DNA of 64,000 nt from Sphingobacterium spiritivorum (lineage in GTDB: Bacteria; Bacteroidota; Bacteroidia; Sphingobacteriales; Sphingobacteriaceae), in contig NZ_CP068083.1 of assembly GCF_016725325.1 (NCBI RefSeq), positions 2,604,001 through 2,668,000 of the forward strand. The letters are read 5' to 3'. Every line of letters begins with the position of its first letter. Positions within the stretch are counted from its first letter, which is position 1. This document shows positions 42,093 to 51,106 of this stretch, piece by piece. The position numbers and the translations under genes were made by a program. Under the pieces are notes generated by a model. The model was not told the origin of the DNA and made no database searches. It saw nothing but the letters and a program-made list of their open reading frames with translations.

Positions 42093-43862
42093 ATGAAAAA
42101 TATATTTTATCCCATTATAGCATTGGTACTGACCACCTGGTCGTGTAAAAATGTCTTAGATATTGACGACTTAAATTCGCTGGATGAGAGTAAAGTCTGG
42201 AGCGATTCGAATCTGGTGAAAGCATATGTCACCAACCTGTATCCATTGTTTGGAAACTGGAATTCGGGGGCGGATAATAATTCTGAGCAACTGATTGGAA
42301 TAGCTTTTCCTTTAGATGCAGTAACGGTAAATAATACAGCATACAAAGCCTGGGATTATACCACGATAAGACGTATCAATACGGCAATCCAGAAGGTAAG
42401 AGAGAATACCACTTTATCTGTAAGTTTTAAAAATTCGATGATAAGTCAGGCGCTTTTTATGCGGGCTTATATGTACTTCAATATGGTGAAGTATCATGGT
42501 GGAATACCCTATATTACGGTTCCGCAGGATCTGGAAAATGACAATCTGGAAACGCCACGGAATACAACAAAAGAATGTTTTGAATTTATCATTAAAGATC
42601 TGGATGAAGCGATTGCGCTGTTACCACCGACTATTGCGAAAGGTTCTGGTGATTACGGTCGTATAGATGGTAATTTTGCTGTGGCGTTTAAAGCGAAAGT
42701 GCTGTTATATAAAGCTTCTCCACAATTCAATCCGACTAACCCTTATGACAATGCATATTGGGCAGATGCACATACTGCGAATAAGGCGGCGTATGACAGG
42801 CTCAAAGCGAATGGTTATAGTTTGACCCCGGATTATGCTAATATTGCATTACAGGAAAAGGGCTCTGAAGTGGTATTTGCTGTTATAAATGCTTATCCTA
42901 ATAAAGTAGCTGCCTGGGATAACGGAGTCCGGCCGGGCTCAGAGGGCAGGGGAGCAGCAGGAGCGGTTCCTTCCTGGGATTTTGTAAAGGCTTTTCCTAT
43001 GAAGGATGGCAGACTCTTCTCAGATCCGGCAGGAAAATATTATAAATCAGATGCTGCGTTTTTACAATCCTATTGGGAAAATAGAGATCCCCGATTTGAT
43101 AAATCTATCGTATGGAACGGAAAAATATACGAGGTGTCAGGAAAAGCAGGTAAACGCCAATATACATCAGTAGGTATAGCGGCTGATCTGGATAATTTTG
43201 GTGTAAATCCGAAAGCTAATACTCCCTCTGAGAATTTGAACCGGTACAGCGGATTTTTTATCCTGAAGAATTCTAAGCTATCCCTTAAGCAAACGGAGGT
43301 GGAAACTCAATATGATGTCGATTATGTACTGATGCGATTTGCTGAGGTCATGATGAATTATGCAGAAACAGCAAATGAAACAGGTGATTTTAATACAGCT
43401 TTGGATATTCTGAAACAAATCCGGATGCGGGCAGGAATTGAGTCCGGAGCAGATGGTAACTACGGTATTACAGCGACAAACAGGGTACAGATGAGGGATG
43501 CGATATTAGCCGAGCGTAATATCGAGTTTTGCTTTGAAGGGCATCGTTTCTGGGATCTGAGACGGTCACGAAAACTGAATGTGTTAAACAATACCACTAA
43601 ATATGGTGTAGAGGCAATAGCCATCAACAGCAGTGGTACGGAAATGGATCTGGAAGAAGCTGCGGCCTTAGCAAAAGCATATCAATTGAAGGAAAATCAA
43701 TTTAAATATAGTGTATTGCAGGTGCCAAATACCGGAAATAAAGTTAATCTGGTACCGGATACCTACTATTTCTTTCCGATAGCACAATCGGTCATTGATA
43801 AAAACCCGAAAATCATCCAAAATAAAGATTGGGGTGGGAATTTTGATCCGACTATTCAATAA
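42093..43862 (+). CDS. SusD/RagB-family outer-membrane lipoprotein
   Basis: A 589-residue lipoprotein (MKNIFYPIIALVLTTWSC, lipobox Cys18) that caps the SusC channel and binds substrate. The N-terminal SusD-like part (DIDDLNSLDESKVWSDSNLVKAYVTNLY) and the C-terminal conserved segment (AERNIEFCFEGHRFWDLRRSRKL, FFPIAQSVIDKNPKIIQN) are both present, with tetratricopeptide-like helices between (MISQALFMRAYMYFNMVKYHGGIPYI). It is co-transcribed with SusC and ends in a terminator at 43873. Divergence within SusD proteins prevents a substrate prediction. Confidence 0.95.
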   Translation: MKNIFYPIIALVLTTWSCKNVLDIDDLNSLDESKVWSDSNLVKAYVTNLYPLFGNWNSGADNNSEQLIGIAFPLDAVTVNNTAYKAWDYTTIRRINTAIQKVRENTTLSVSFKNSMISQALFMRAYMYFNMVKYHGGIPYITVPQDLENDNLETPRNTTKECFEFIIKDLDEAIALLPPTIAKGSGDYGRIDGNFAVAFKAKVLLYKASPQFNPTNPYDNAYWADAHTANKAAYDRLKANGYSLTPDYANIALQEKGSEVVFAVINAYPNKVAAWDNGVRPGSEGRGAAGAVPSWDFVKAFPMKDGRLFSDPAGKYYKSDAAFLQSYWENRDPRFDKSIVWNGKIYEVSGKAGKRQYTSVGIAADLDNFGVNPKANTPSENLNRYSGFFILKNSKLSLKQTEVETQYDVDYVLMRFAEVMMNYAETANETGDFNTALDILKQIRMRAGIESGADGNYGITATNRVQMRDAILAERNIEFCFEGHRFWDLRRSRKLNVLNNTTKYGVEAIAINSSGTEMDLEEAAALAKAYQLKENQFKYSVLQVPNTGNKVNLVPDTYYFFPIAQSVIDKNPKIIQNKDWGGNFDPTIQ

Positions 43863-43872
43863 ACTAAATATA

Positions 43873-43906
43873 GATAGGCCGCTCATTTGAGCAGCCTATT
43901 TTATTT
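43873..43906 (+). terminator. Terminator after SusD
   Basis: Stem ataggc-gctc / gagc-gcctat with one internal mismatch and an ATTT loop, followed by a T-rich tail, 11 nt past the stop codon. Confidence 0.8.
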
Positions 43907-44283
43907 TCATAAAGATGTTATCTCTATTCCGATATTTTTCTTTCCTGTTTTCTGAAAAATCTACTCGTCAGCACTCTGACTTAATGTAATACATTCCAAC
44001 CAAATTTGCTCTTCCGGCAATATTAATATTCATATAAATGTGCCAGTATTCCAGATTTCTAAAAATCTGGTTAATGAAATCCGTTAAAAAGGATTTTTTG
44101 TTAAACAAAATGTAAAATTTTTGTGGAATAATGTTGTAAAAGTCATCTATTTACTGTGATACTAAAGATTTAAGCTTTAAACAGTGTTAAATTTTAGTTA
44201 AGGCTATTAATGGAAGACAATATAATTATATCTTCGTGGTGGTTATTTACCTATTTGAAATATTTTAAACCATACCAAATCAT
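43907..44283. other. Non-coding gap upstream of the beta-barrel gene
   Basis: AT-rich sequence with no supported frame. It presumably contains the promoter of the barrel/GLPGLI pair, but no exact -33/-7 pair was found. It has no notable repeat. Confidence 0.5.
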
Positions 44284-47049
44284 ATGAGGCGACTATTACT
44301 CGCATTTTCGGTTCTCCTGATCGCACTTATGTTCTCTCAACCTGTGTTTGCCCAGAAAAAACTTTCGGGTGTTGTGCAGGATGAAAAGGATAAGTTAAAA
44401 CTGGAGAATGCTACTGTAATGCTATTGACAGCACAAGATTCTATTTTAGTAGACTTTACCCGTTCGGACAAGGATGGCAAATTCACATTAAACCTACCGG
44501 ATACAGGTTCTTATCTGGTGATATCCAGTTATCCCAAATACGGGGATTTTTACAGCCCTATTGATGCTAAGAATAATTATGCTAATTTTAGTATAGCGCT
44601 TAGTACCAAAGCTCAGTTGCTGGAAGAGGCAATTGTAATCGGACGAATTCCCATTGTAGTAAAAGGGGATACAACGGAATACGATGCGGGGAGCTTTAAG
44701 GTAGAAAAAAATGCTAAGGTAGAGGATTTGTTAAAAGTATTGCCGGGGATTTCCGTAGATGCATCGGGAAAAATTACAGCTCAGGGTAAAACAGTAGAAA
44801 AGGTATTGGTGGACGGGGAAGAATTTTTTGGAAATGATCCGAAACTGGTAACCCGTAATATCCGGTCCGATATGGTTGATAAAGTGCAGGTGTATGATAA
44901 GAAGTCTGAAGAAGCTGAACGTACAGGAGTTGATGATGGACAGAAAGTGAAAACTATCAACGTCAAACTTAAAGAAGATAAGAAAAACGGACTATTCGGG
45001 AAAGCGCTGGCCGGAGGTGGCACAGATGACTACTATATGGGTCAGCTGATGTTGAATAAGTTCAAAGGCTCACAGAAAATTGCCGCATATGGGTTAGTGG
45101 GTAATAATGCAACTACTTCTTTATCCTGGCAGGATACGGAGAAGTATGGCGAAAATGACAATGTTTCCTATTCGGATGATGGAGGTACATTCTACAGTAC
45201 CAATGGGGGAGATGATTTTTCTGGAGAGGGTGTTATCGGTATACCAAAAGCTATCAATTCCGGGATCATGTTTTCGGACAAAACAAAGAATGGTAAGCAT
45301 AAGCTGAATTTGAGTTATAAGTATGGTAAGATTGAAAATGAAGGTCAGGAAGAAACGATCTCACAGAACAATTTGCCGGATCAGATTCAAAATACAAATG
45401 CCCTTCGCCAGATAGCTGCAGACAAGGACAGACAGAAGCTGAACCTGAAGTATGATCTTCAGTTTGATTCATTAACGTTACTGACGATTACAGGAAATGC
45501 TTCCCGTGATAATATCTGGGGTGAAACCAAAAATAATTCACAGACATTTGACGGAAATATGGACACCCTGAATACCAGTGAGTCGCTGGATAGAAATGAC
45601 AGGAAAGTCGAAGCTATAAATGCAAGAGCCCTTTTTACCAGAAAGTTTATGAAAAAAGGACGTTCCTTTTCTATGGCATTAAGTATCAATAACAATGAAT
45701 CGACAGGTGATGGATATTTGTTCTCCGATACCAAAATCTACAAGGATAATCTGCTTGCCAACAGCATTATTTTTGATCAGCGAAAGGATAACAGACAAAA
45801 ATCGACTACAAAAGGTGGAAATATCTCTTATACGGAGCCATTGACAAAAGAGTTGAATCTGACGCTGAATTATGGTCTGCAACGTAATGATAATAAATCA
45901 TTACTGAATTCATTTAACAGATCATCGGCTCAGGATCCTTACGATATTCTGGATTCGATGTATAGTAATGATTATGCATTTGACAGATTGAGTAACAGCT
46001 ATCGTGTGTCTCTGAATCTGAATAATGAAAAAATCTGGGCAAATCTTACTAATAACCTGAATAATGACCGTCTGCATCAGCAAAATAATTATACAAACTC
46101 CGAGTTGACACGTTCATTTCTGACCTATAATCCGTCGTTATCGATGTCATACAGGTTTACAAAAAGCTCCAATTTGTACTTTAATTACAGCGGACGTAAT
46201 CAGTTGCCTTCTTTAAATCAGATCCAGCCGTTAAGAAGCAATCAGGATGCTCTTAATCAATATATAGGAAACGAAAACTTAAAGCCTGCATTTTCAAACA
46301 GTTTTAATGTGAATTATAATTCATCCAAAATGCTGGCCGGCTCTTATATGTACGTCGGTGCCTATGTCAGTTTTACTAATAATGCCCTGATCCAGAATGT
46401 GGAAACACTGGATGGAGGTCGAAATAACTTCAAATGGGCAAATCTGGATGACCATACCAACCAATCAATTAGTGTATGGGGAGGTTATTCTTTCAAACTT
46501 AGTAAGAAGCTTAATATTGATAACGGCCCAAGACTTTATATCAACGGATCTAAAAACTTTAACTCGGTCAACAGTAAGCTGAATCAAAATGATAATATGA
46601 ACTATTCATTAGGCTATAACATTTCGAAGAATACAACGAAAGGTTTTGATTTTGATATTAATTTGTCTCCATCTTACCAAAAGATGTCTTCCAGCCTGCA
46701 GCCGGATCAGAACAATGATGGTTTTATCTTCAACTCTAACGGTGGAATGTCGTATTACTTCCCTGCCAAAGTTAAACTGTATGTAAACTATACCTATACA
46801 TATCAGGCACCGACAGAGGCATTAAAAGAGAAATTTGATCAATTTTTGGTACATCCGGGTATCAGTAAGAAATTCCTGAAAAATGAATCATTGATGCTTG
46901 ATTTTACGGTAAATGATTTACTTAATCAGAATACAGGATTTACCAGATCTCAGTCTAATACATTTTTTATACAGCGCAGATCGGATACCATCCGGAGATA
47001 TTATATGTTGAAAGTATCCTGGGATTTTACTAAAATGTTTGTTAATTAA
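44284..47049 (+). CDS. Outer-membrane beta-barrel family protein (TonB receptor-like)
   Basis: A 921-residue outer-membrane protein with a signal peptide (MRRLLLAFSVLLIALMFSQPVFAQ). A carboxypeptidase-regulatory-like domain follows (about 25-115), then a plug-like segment (about 125-215: AKVEDLLKVLPGISVDASGKITAQGKTVEKVLVDGEEFFGNDP) and a large barrel rich in Asn/Ser/Tyr. This is the 'outer membrane beta-barrel family' form of TonB-dependent receptor, which lacks a SusD partner. It is followed after 14 nt by a GLPGLI protein, a pairing seen repeatedly in Bacteroidota. Its substrate is unknown. Confidence 0.9.
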   Translation: MRRLLLAFSVLLIALMFSQPVFAQKKLSGVVQDEKDKLKLENATVMLLTAQDSILVDFTRSDKDGKFTLNLPDTGSYLVISSYPKYGDFYSPIDAKNNYANFSIALSTKAQLLEEAIVIGRIPIVVKGDTTEYDAGSFKVEKNAKVEDLLKVLPGISVDASGKITAQGKTVEKVLVDGEEFFGNDPKLVTRNIRSDMVDKVQVYDKKSEEAERTGVDDGQKVKTINVKLKEDKKNGLFGKALAGGGTDDYYMGQLMLNKFKGSQKIAAYGLVGNNATTSLSWQDTEKYGENDNVSYSDDGGTFYSTNGGDDFSGEGVIGIPKAINSGIMFSDKTKNGKHKLNLSYKYGKIENEGQEETISQNNLPDQIQNTNALRQIAADKDRQKLNLKYDLQFDSLTLLTITGNASRDNIWGETKNNSQTFDGNMDTLNTSESLDRNDRKVEAINARALFTRKFMKKGRSFSMALSINNNESTGDGYLFSDTKIYKDNLLANSIIFDQRKDNRQKSTTKGGNISYTEPLTKELNLTLNYGLQRNDNKSLLNSFNRSSAQDPYDILDSMYSNDYAFDRLSNSYRVSLNLNNEKIWANLTNNLNNDRLHQQNNYTNSELTRSFLTYNPSLSMSYRFTKSSNLYFNYSGRNQLPSLNQIQPLRSNQDALNQYIGNENLKPAFSNSFNVNYNSSKMLAGSYMYVGAYVSFTNNALIQNVETLDGGRNNFKWANLDDHTNQSISVWGGYSFKLSKKLNIDNGPRLYINGSKNFNSVNSKLNQNDNMNYSLGYNISKNTTKGFDFDINLSPSYQKMSSSLQPDQNNDGFIFNSNGGMSYYFPAKVKLYVNYTYTYQAPTEALKEKFDQFLVHPGISKKFLKNESLMLDFTVNDLLNQNTGFTRSQSNTFFIQRRSDTIRRYYMLKVSWDFTKMFVN

Positions 47050-47063
47050 GAATTCGATCAGTC

Positions 47064-47855
47064 ATGAAAATAGTTAAGATTTTTCTTTTTATAAGTATTG
47101 CTTTATCTGCCCGCTCCGGATTTGCACAGTATACGATGTTTCCCAAGACAGGGACGATTACATACGATAAGACTGTCTACCTTCAAAATATGCTTAAAAA
47201 ACAATTGTATGCAAAGGCCGAAGGAATGACAAAGAACTGGTATGATCAGATCTCTAATAAACTTCCCGGAAATGTTGTTCTGAAAAACACGTTGAAGTTT
47301 AATAACGATGAAACTCTTTTTGAATATGTAAAGACGGATATAAATGAACTCGCCAGTTCATTTATGGAAAATCATGCGATCAAGGGAGACGGTACGGTCT
47401 ATACGAATCTGAAAACGAAGGAATATAAGCGATATCAGGATTTTTTTGGTGATAATCTCGTCATCAAAGATTCTGTACTTCGTATTAAATGGAAGATTAC
47501 AGATGAGTATCGTGATATTGCAGGATTTGAATGCCGACGTGCCAACGGATTGACACAGGATTCACTGTATGTAATTGGTTATTATACGAATGAGATTCCT
47601 GTAAGCGGAGGACCTGAATCTATAAGCGGACTTCCGGGAATGATTTTAGGTTTGGTTGTGCCGTATGATCACGTTTCTTATTTTGCTAGTAAAGTGGAGT
47701 TCTCAAATACGGTACCATTTGACCTTTCTGTATTTGATAAAAAGAAAAATAAGGTTATGCCACGCAAAGAGGTAGAAATAAGATTCAGACAAATGGTAGA
47801 GACCTTTTTGCCGAAAGATCTGGTGACTTATCTGATTGACTATTTCCTTTTGTAA
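47064..47855 (+). CDS. GLPGLI family protein
   Basis: A 263-residue secreted protein with a signal peptide ending near residue 21 (RSGFAQ). The name-giving motif appears as SGLPGMILGL at about 190-200, preceded by the IAGFECRRA and GYYTNEIPVSGGPESI segments typical of the family. Function of the family is unknown; it is nearly always beside a barrel or TonB-type protein, as here, suggesting that the two work together at the outer membrane. A strong terminator follows. Confidence 0.92.
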   Translation: MKIVKIFLFISIALSARSGFAQYTMFPKTGTITYDKTVYLQNMLKKQLYAKAEGMTKNWYDQISNKLPGNVVLKNTLKFNNDETLFEYVKTDINELASSFMENHAIKGDGTVYTNLKTKEYKRYQDFFGDNLVIKDSVLRIKWKITDEYRDIAGFECRRANGLTQDSLYVIGYYTNEIPVSGGPESISGLPGMILGLVVPYDHVSYFASKVEFSNTVPFDLSVFDKKKNKVMPRKEVEIRFRQMVETFLPKDLVTYLIDYFLL

Positions 47856-47928
47856 CAAGGAAATAGCTGTCAGAAGACGATGTCTAAAAAGTCAAGTCAA
47901 ACCCTTTGAGAATTTCATATGTGAATAA

Positions 47929-47963
47929 AAATGGGGCTATCCATCTTTTGGATAGCCCCATTT
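47929..47963 (+). terminator. Terminator after the GLPGLI gene
   Basis: 14-bp perfect stem aaatggggctatcc / ggatagccccattt with a 7-nt loop, 73 nt past the stop codon. Confidence 0.85.
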
Positions 47964-47989
47964 CTATTGTAGTGACCCTGTTATAACGT

Positions 47990-48086
47990 TTCTCTCCTTC
48001 TAAAGGAGAGATGCCCGAAGGGCAGAGAGGTTAATTGTAAAATTGCAAAACCTCACCCTAACTCTCTCCTTAAAAAGGAGAGAGAA
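47990..48086. repeat. Dispersed hairpin repeat, related to the one at 22.5 kb
   Basis: Contains tctctcctt/aaggagaga, gcccgaagggc, and ctctctcctt/aaggagagag hairpins, plus aacctc/gaggtt pairs. The ctctctcctt...ggagagag block and adjoining aacctc resemble both copies at 22425-22694. It lies between the convergent GLPGLI and tex genes and may also end the tex transcript. Confidence 0.65.
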
Positions 48087-48094
48087 TTGCTTTA

Positions 48095-50332
48095 TTATTT
48101 GAATTTGCTAGCAAGAGCTGCAAGTTTCGTAGCCATATCTGTTTCGGGTTGCTGACGCTGCTTATGTTGTCCGGTTTGTTCCCGTTTCTTAGGTCTCGGA
48201 GCAGCTTTTTCTTCTGTTTTCATAGACAGTCCGATACGGTTTCTTTTTTCATCCACCTCTGTAACTGTTACCATTACCTGTTGTTGTACCTTGACAACTT
48301 CGTGCGGATCAGCTACAAATCTGTTTGCGAGTTGGCTCAGATGGACTAATCCGTCCTGATGAACCCCGATATCTACAAAAGCGCCGAAGTTTGTAATATT
48401 GGTTACAATACCCGGTAGTTTCATACCAATGCGAAGATCAGAAATATTATTGATGCCGTCTGTGAATGAAAATGCTTCAAACTGTTCACGCGGATCTAAT
48501 CCTGGTTTAGCCAGTTCTGATAAGATATCTTGTAGCGTAGGTAATCCGACTTCTTCAGATACATATGCTTTCAAAGGAATGGATTTACGCAATTCCTCAT
48601 TGGTTAATAAATCGGATACATTCTTTCCCAGATCTTTGGCCATTTTTTCCACTACGCTGTAGCGTTCAGGATGTACTGCTGATGCATCCAGGGGATTTTC
48701 GGCATTGCGTATTCTCAGAAATCCTGCAGCCTGTTCGAAAGCTTTGTCTCCCAGGCGAGGTACTTTTTTCAGTTCTTTTCTGGATTTAAAAGCACCATTT
48801 GTAACTCTGTAATTGACGATCTGTTGTGCAAGAGAGGGGCCTAATCCGGATACATAAGCCAGAATTTGTTTGGAGGCAGTATTTAGTTCTACACCTACAG
48901 CATTCACACAACTGATGACAGTGTCATCTAATGCCGTTTGCAGTTTATTCTGGTCTACATCATGCTGATATTGTCCTACACCAATTGATTTAGGATCGAT
49001 TTTAACTAATTCTGCCAGGGGATCCATCAGGCGACGGCCGATAGAAACAGCTCCACGAACAGTGACATCGTGGTTGGGAAATTCTTCACGGGCAGTTTCA
49101 GATGCCGAATAAATAGAAGCTCCGCTTTCATTAACCATAACCAGTGTTACGTCCGGAATGTTAAGCTTACGCACAAATTCTTCTGTCTCACGCCCTGCTG
49201 TTCCGTTTCCTATAGCGATGGCCTGAATATCATATTTTTTGACCAGATGTTCAACTGTCTTTGCTGCTTCTGCTGCTCCACCTGCTCCTGTATGAGGGAA
49301 TATAGCTGTATTTTCCAGTAAAGTACCTTGCTCATCCAATACCACTGTTTTACAGCCCGTACGAAATCCCGGGTCGATAGCCAGTAAGCGTTTTTGCCCC
49401 AGTGGTGCCGCTAATAAAAGCTGACGTACATTATCTGCAAATACTTTAATGGCCTCCTCATCCGCTCTTTGTCTGGTCAATACCCGTATTTCAGTTTCCA
49501 TAGATGGCTTTAGCAGTCGCTTGTAGCTGTCTAACAAAGCCATGCGGACCTGGGTTGCTGCGGGATTAGCGGCTTTAATATAGAGTGTATCAATAGCGGG
49601 TACAACTTCTTCTTCAGCTACTTCAATATCCAGATACAACAGTTCTTCTTTCTCTCCGCGTCTCATTGCCAGTATACGGTGAGAAGGGGCATCTTTCAGC
49701 GACTCTGACCATTCGAAATAATCTTTATATTTTTGAGCAGCTTCTTCTTTTCCGGGAACGACCTTAGATACAAACTGTCCCTTTTCTAAAAATATTTTTC
49801 GTGATCTGGCACGTACATTGGCATCTTCAGCTATTGTTTCAGCAATAATATCACGGGCTCCTGCGAGCGCATCTTCTATACTTTGTACTCCCTTTTCTTC
49901 ATCAACAAGAGAAGAAGCTAAGGCTTCGAAATCTTTTCCATCCTGTAAAAGAATCTGATCAGCCAGAGGCTGTAGACCTTTTTCACGAGCTATACTTGCA
50001 CGGGTTTTACGTTTGGGTTTATATGGAAGGTAAATGTCTTCCAGATTCGCCATCGTCTCTGCAGCTACGATTTGTTGTTCCAGTTCCGGAGTTAGCTTTC
50101 CTTGTTCTGTTATGGATTTGAGAATCGCTTCCTTACGTTTTTCCAGTTCTCTCAGTTGCTGGATTCTGTCACGGATGGTTGTGATCTGCACTTCATCGAG
50201 ACTTCCGGTCATCTCTTTACGATAGCGGGCAATAAACGGTACTGTAGCACCCTCATCTAATAATTCAATAGTAGTACGAACCTGTCTGTCACTAATAGAC
50301 AGTTCGTTAGAAATAACCATTTGGTGTGACAT
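48095..50332 (-). CDS. tex: Tex-family RNA-binding transcription accessory protein
   Basis: A large cytoplasmic nucleic-acid-binding protein (745 residues from Met at 50332; the frame opens at 50380). The Tex N-terminal helical domain has VPFIARYRKEMTGSLDEVQ near 15-35. The YqgF-like RNase H fold follows (LLAIDPGFRTGCKTVVLD, about 310-420), then helix-hairpin-helix repeats (LGPSLAQQIVNYRVTNGAFKSRKELKKVPRLGDKAFEQAAGFLRI, about 480-550) and an S1 domain (GIVTNITNFGAFVDIGVHQDGLVHLSQLA, about 625-700). A basic, Gln-rich tail ends the protein. Tex is conserved and affects transcription and toxin expression in other bacteria. No operon partner is evident. Confidence 0.95.
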   Translation of the reverse strand: MSHQMVISNELSISDRQVRTTIELLDEGATVPFIARYRKEMTGSLDEVQITTIRDRIQQLRELEKRKEAILKSITEQGKLTPELEQQIVAAETMANLEDIYLPYKPKRKTRASIAREKGLQPLADQILLQDGKDFEALASSLVDEEKGVQSIEDALAGARDIIAETIAEDANVRARSRKIFLEKGQFVSKVVPGKEEAAQKYKDYFEWSESLKDAPSHRILAMRRGEKEELLYLDIEVAEEEVVPAIDTLYIKAANPAATQVRMALLDSYKRLLKPSMETEIRVLTRQRADEEAIKVFADNVRQLLLAAPLGQKRLLAIDPGFRTGCKTVVLDEQGTLLENTAIFPHTGAGGAAEAAKTVEHLVKKYDIQAIAIGNGTAGRETEEFVRKLNIPDVTLVMVNESGASIYSASETAREEFPNHDVTVRGAVSIGRRLMDPLAELVKIDPKSIGVGQYQHDVDQNKLQTALDDTVISCVNAVGVELNTASKQILAYVSGLGPSLAQQIVNYRVTNGAFKSRKELKKVPRLGDKAFEQAAGFLRIRNAENPLDASAVHPERYSVVEKMAKDLGKNVSDLLTNEELRKSIPLKAYVSEEVGLPTLQDILSELAKPGLDPREQFEAFSFTDGINNISDLRIGMKLPGIVTNITNFGAFVDIGVHQDGLVHLSQLANRFVADPHEVVKVQQQVMVTVTEVDEKRNRIGLSMKTEEKAAPRPKKREQTGQHKQRQQPETDMATKLAALASKFK

Positions 50333-50421
50333 AAATGAATAATGTAGTATATGAAAACAAAAGCTGTTGGAATTAACCAACAGCTTTATAATATTGTGCT
50401 GTAAAAATAAGAAGAATAAAG

Positions 50422-50925
50422 TTAAGCTTCTTTCTGTTCCGGTTTATTTTCTGAAGAGGATTGTTGATTGCTGGCTGCATGTGCCTGCTCATCAGAAGAA
50501 ACTTCTGTCTGTTGATTACTGGCAAAGTGATCATTGTAACCATAATTATAATGGTTTGCATTCGGATCATAATCTGGCTGACGTCCCGGCTCATGCTGAT
50601 ACGTGCCTTCCGGAGCTGAAAACTGAGGTAGTTTTTTTTCTTTGTCCGGTGAATCCGTAGAGGCTGTTTGCTCTGTTTCTGTTTGTTGTGTAACAGATTC
50701 TGCCGGAGTTTCAGCAATTTTCTTCTCTTCTACATCCTTATCAAAATTATTGATCTGATCCGATATTTCACGCTTGATGCCTTCAGATGCATCTTTAAAT
50801 TCACGAATCCCTTTTCCTAACCCACGAGCTAATTCAGGAAGTTTTTTACCACCAAAAAGCAACAACAAAACGATTACTATCAGAATCATTTCCTGGGTGC
50901 CAATGTTTAAAAATGCTAGTGTCAT
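50422..50925 (-). CDS. tatA: Sec-independent translocase TatA/E protein, long tail
   Basis: A 167-residue inner-membrane protein of the twin-arginine translocase. Residues 1-27 form the short transmembrane helix (IGTQEMILIVIVLLLLFGGKKLPELARGLGKG), followed by the amphipathic helix to about 60, both typical of TatA. The remaining 100 residues are an unusually long, disordered-looking tail rich in Gln, Glu, Ser and Asn, where TatA proteins usually end by about 60-90 residues. TatC is not in the window. It is transcribed away from the MATE gene and may share a transcript with downstream tex (gap 89 nt). Confidence 0.9.
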   Translation of the reverse strand: MTLAFLNIGTQEMILIVIVLLLLFGGKKLPELARGLGKGIREFKDASEGIKREISDQINNFDKDVEEKKIAETPAESVTQQTETEQTASTDSPDKEKKLPQFSAPEGTYQHEPGRQPDYDPNANHYNYGYNDHFASNQQTEVSSDEQAHAASNQQSSSENKPEQKEA

Positions 50926-51081
50926 ATTTGACGATTTTTTGTTTGTTATATTAATATGTAAATCTAAGGTAAGTGTAAATTATAGTAATCGCCAACAAGA
51001 TTTTGTAATTATTATGTGATTTTTATAAAACAGGCACTTACTTATGACGAATTAAAGACGCGTTACCACCTAAACTTTTTC

Positions 51082-51089
51082 TATTTTTG
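51082..51089 (+). promoter_or_regulatory. -7 element of the MATE gene
   Basis: TATTTTTG, exact TAnnTTTG. Its last G is the first base of an in-frame GTG, so that codon is promoter DNA and not a start; the ATG at 51107 is the real start. Confidence 0.6.
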
Positions 51090-51106
51090 TGCTAAAATTT
51101 TTAGAC

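Noticed and set aside
51089..51106. GTG start of the MATE gene
   Set aside because: This GTG begins with the last base of a perfect -7 element; the ATG at 51107 fits better.
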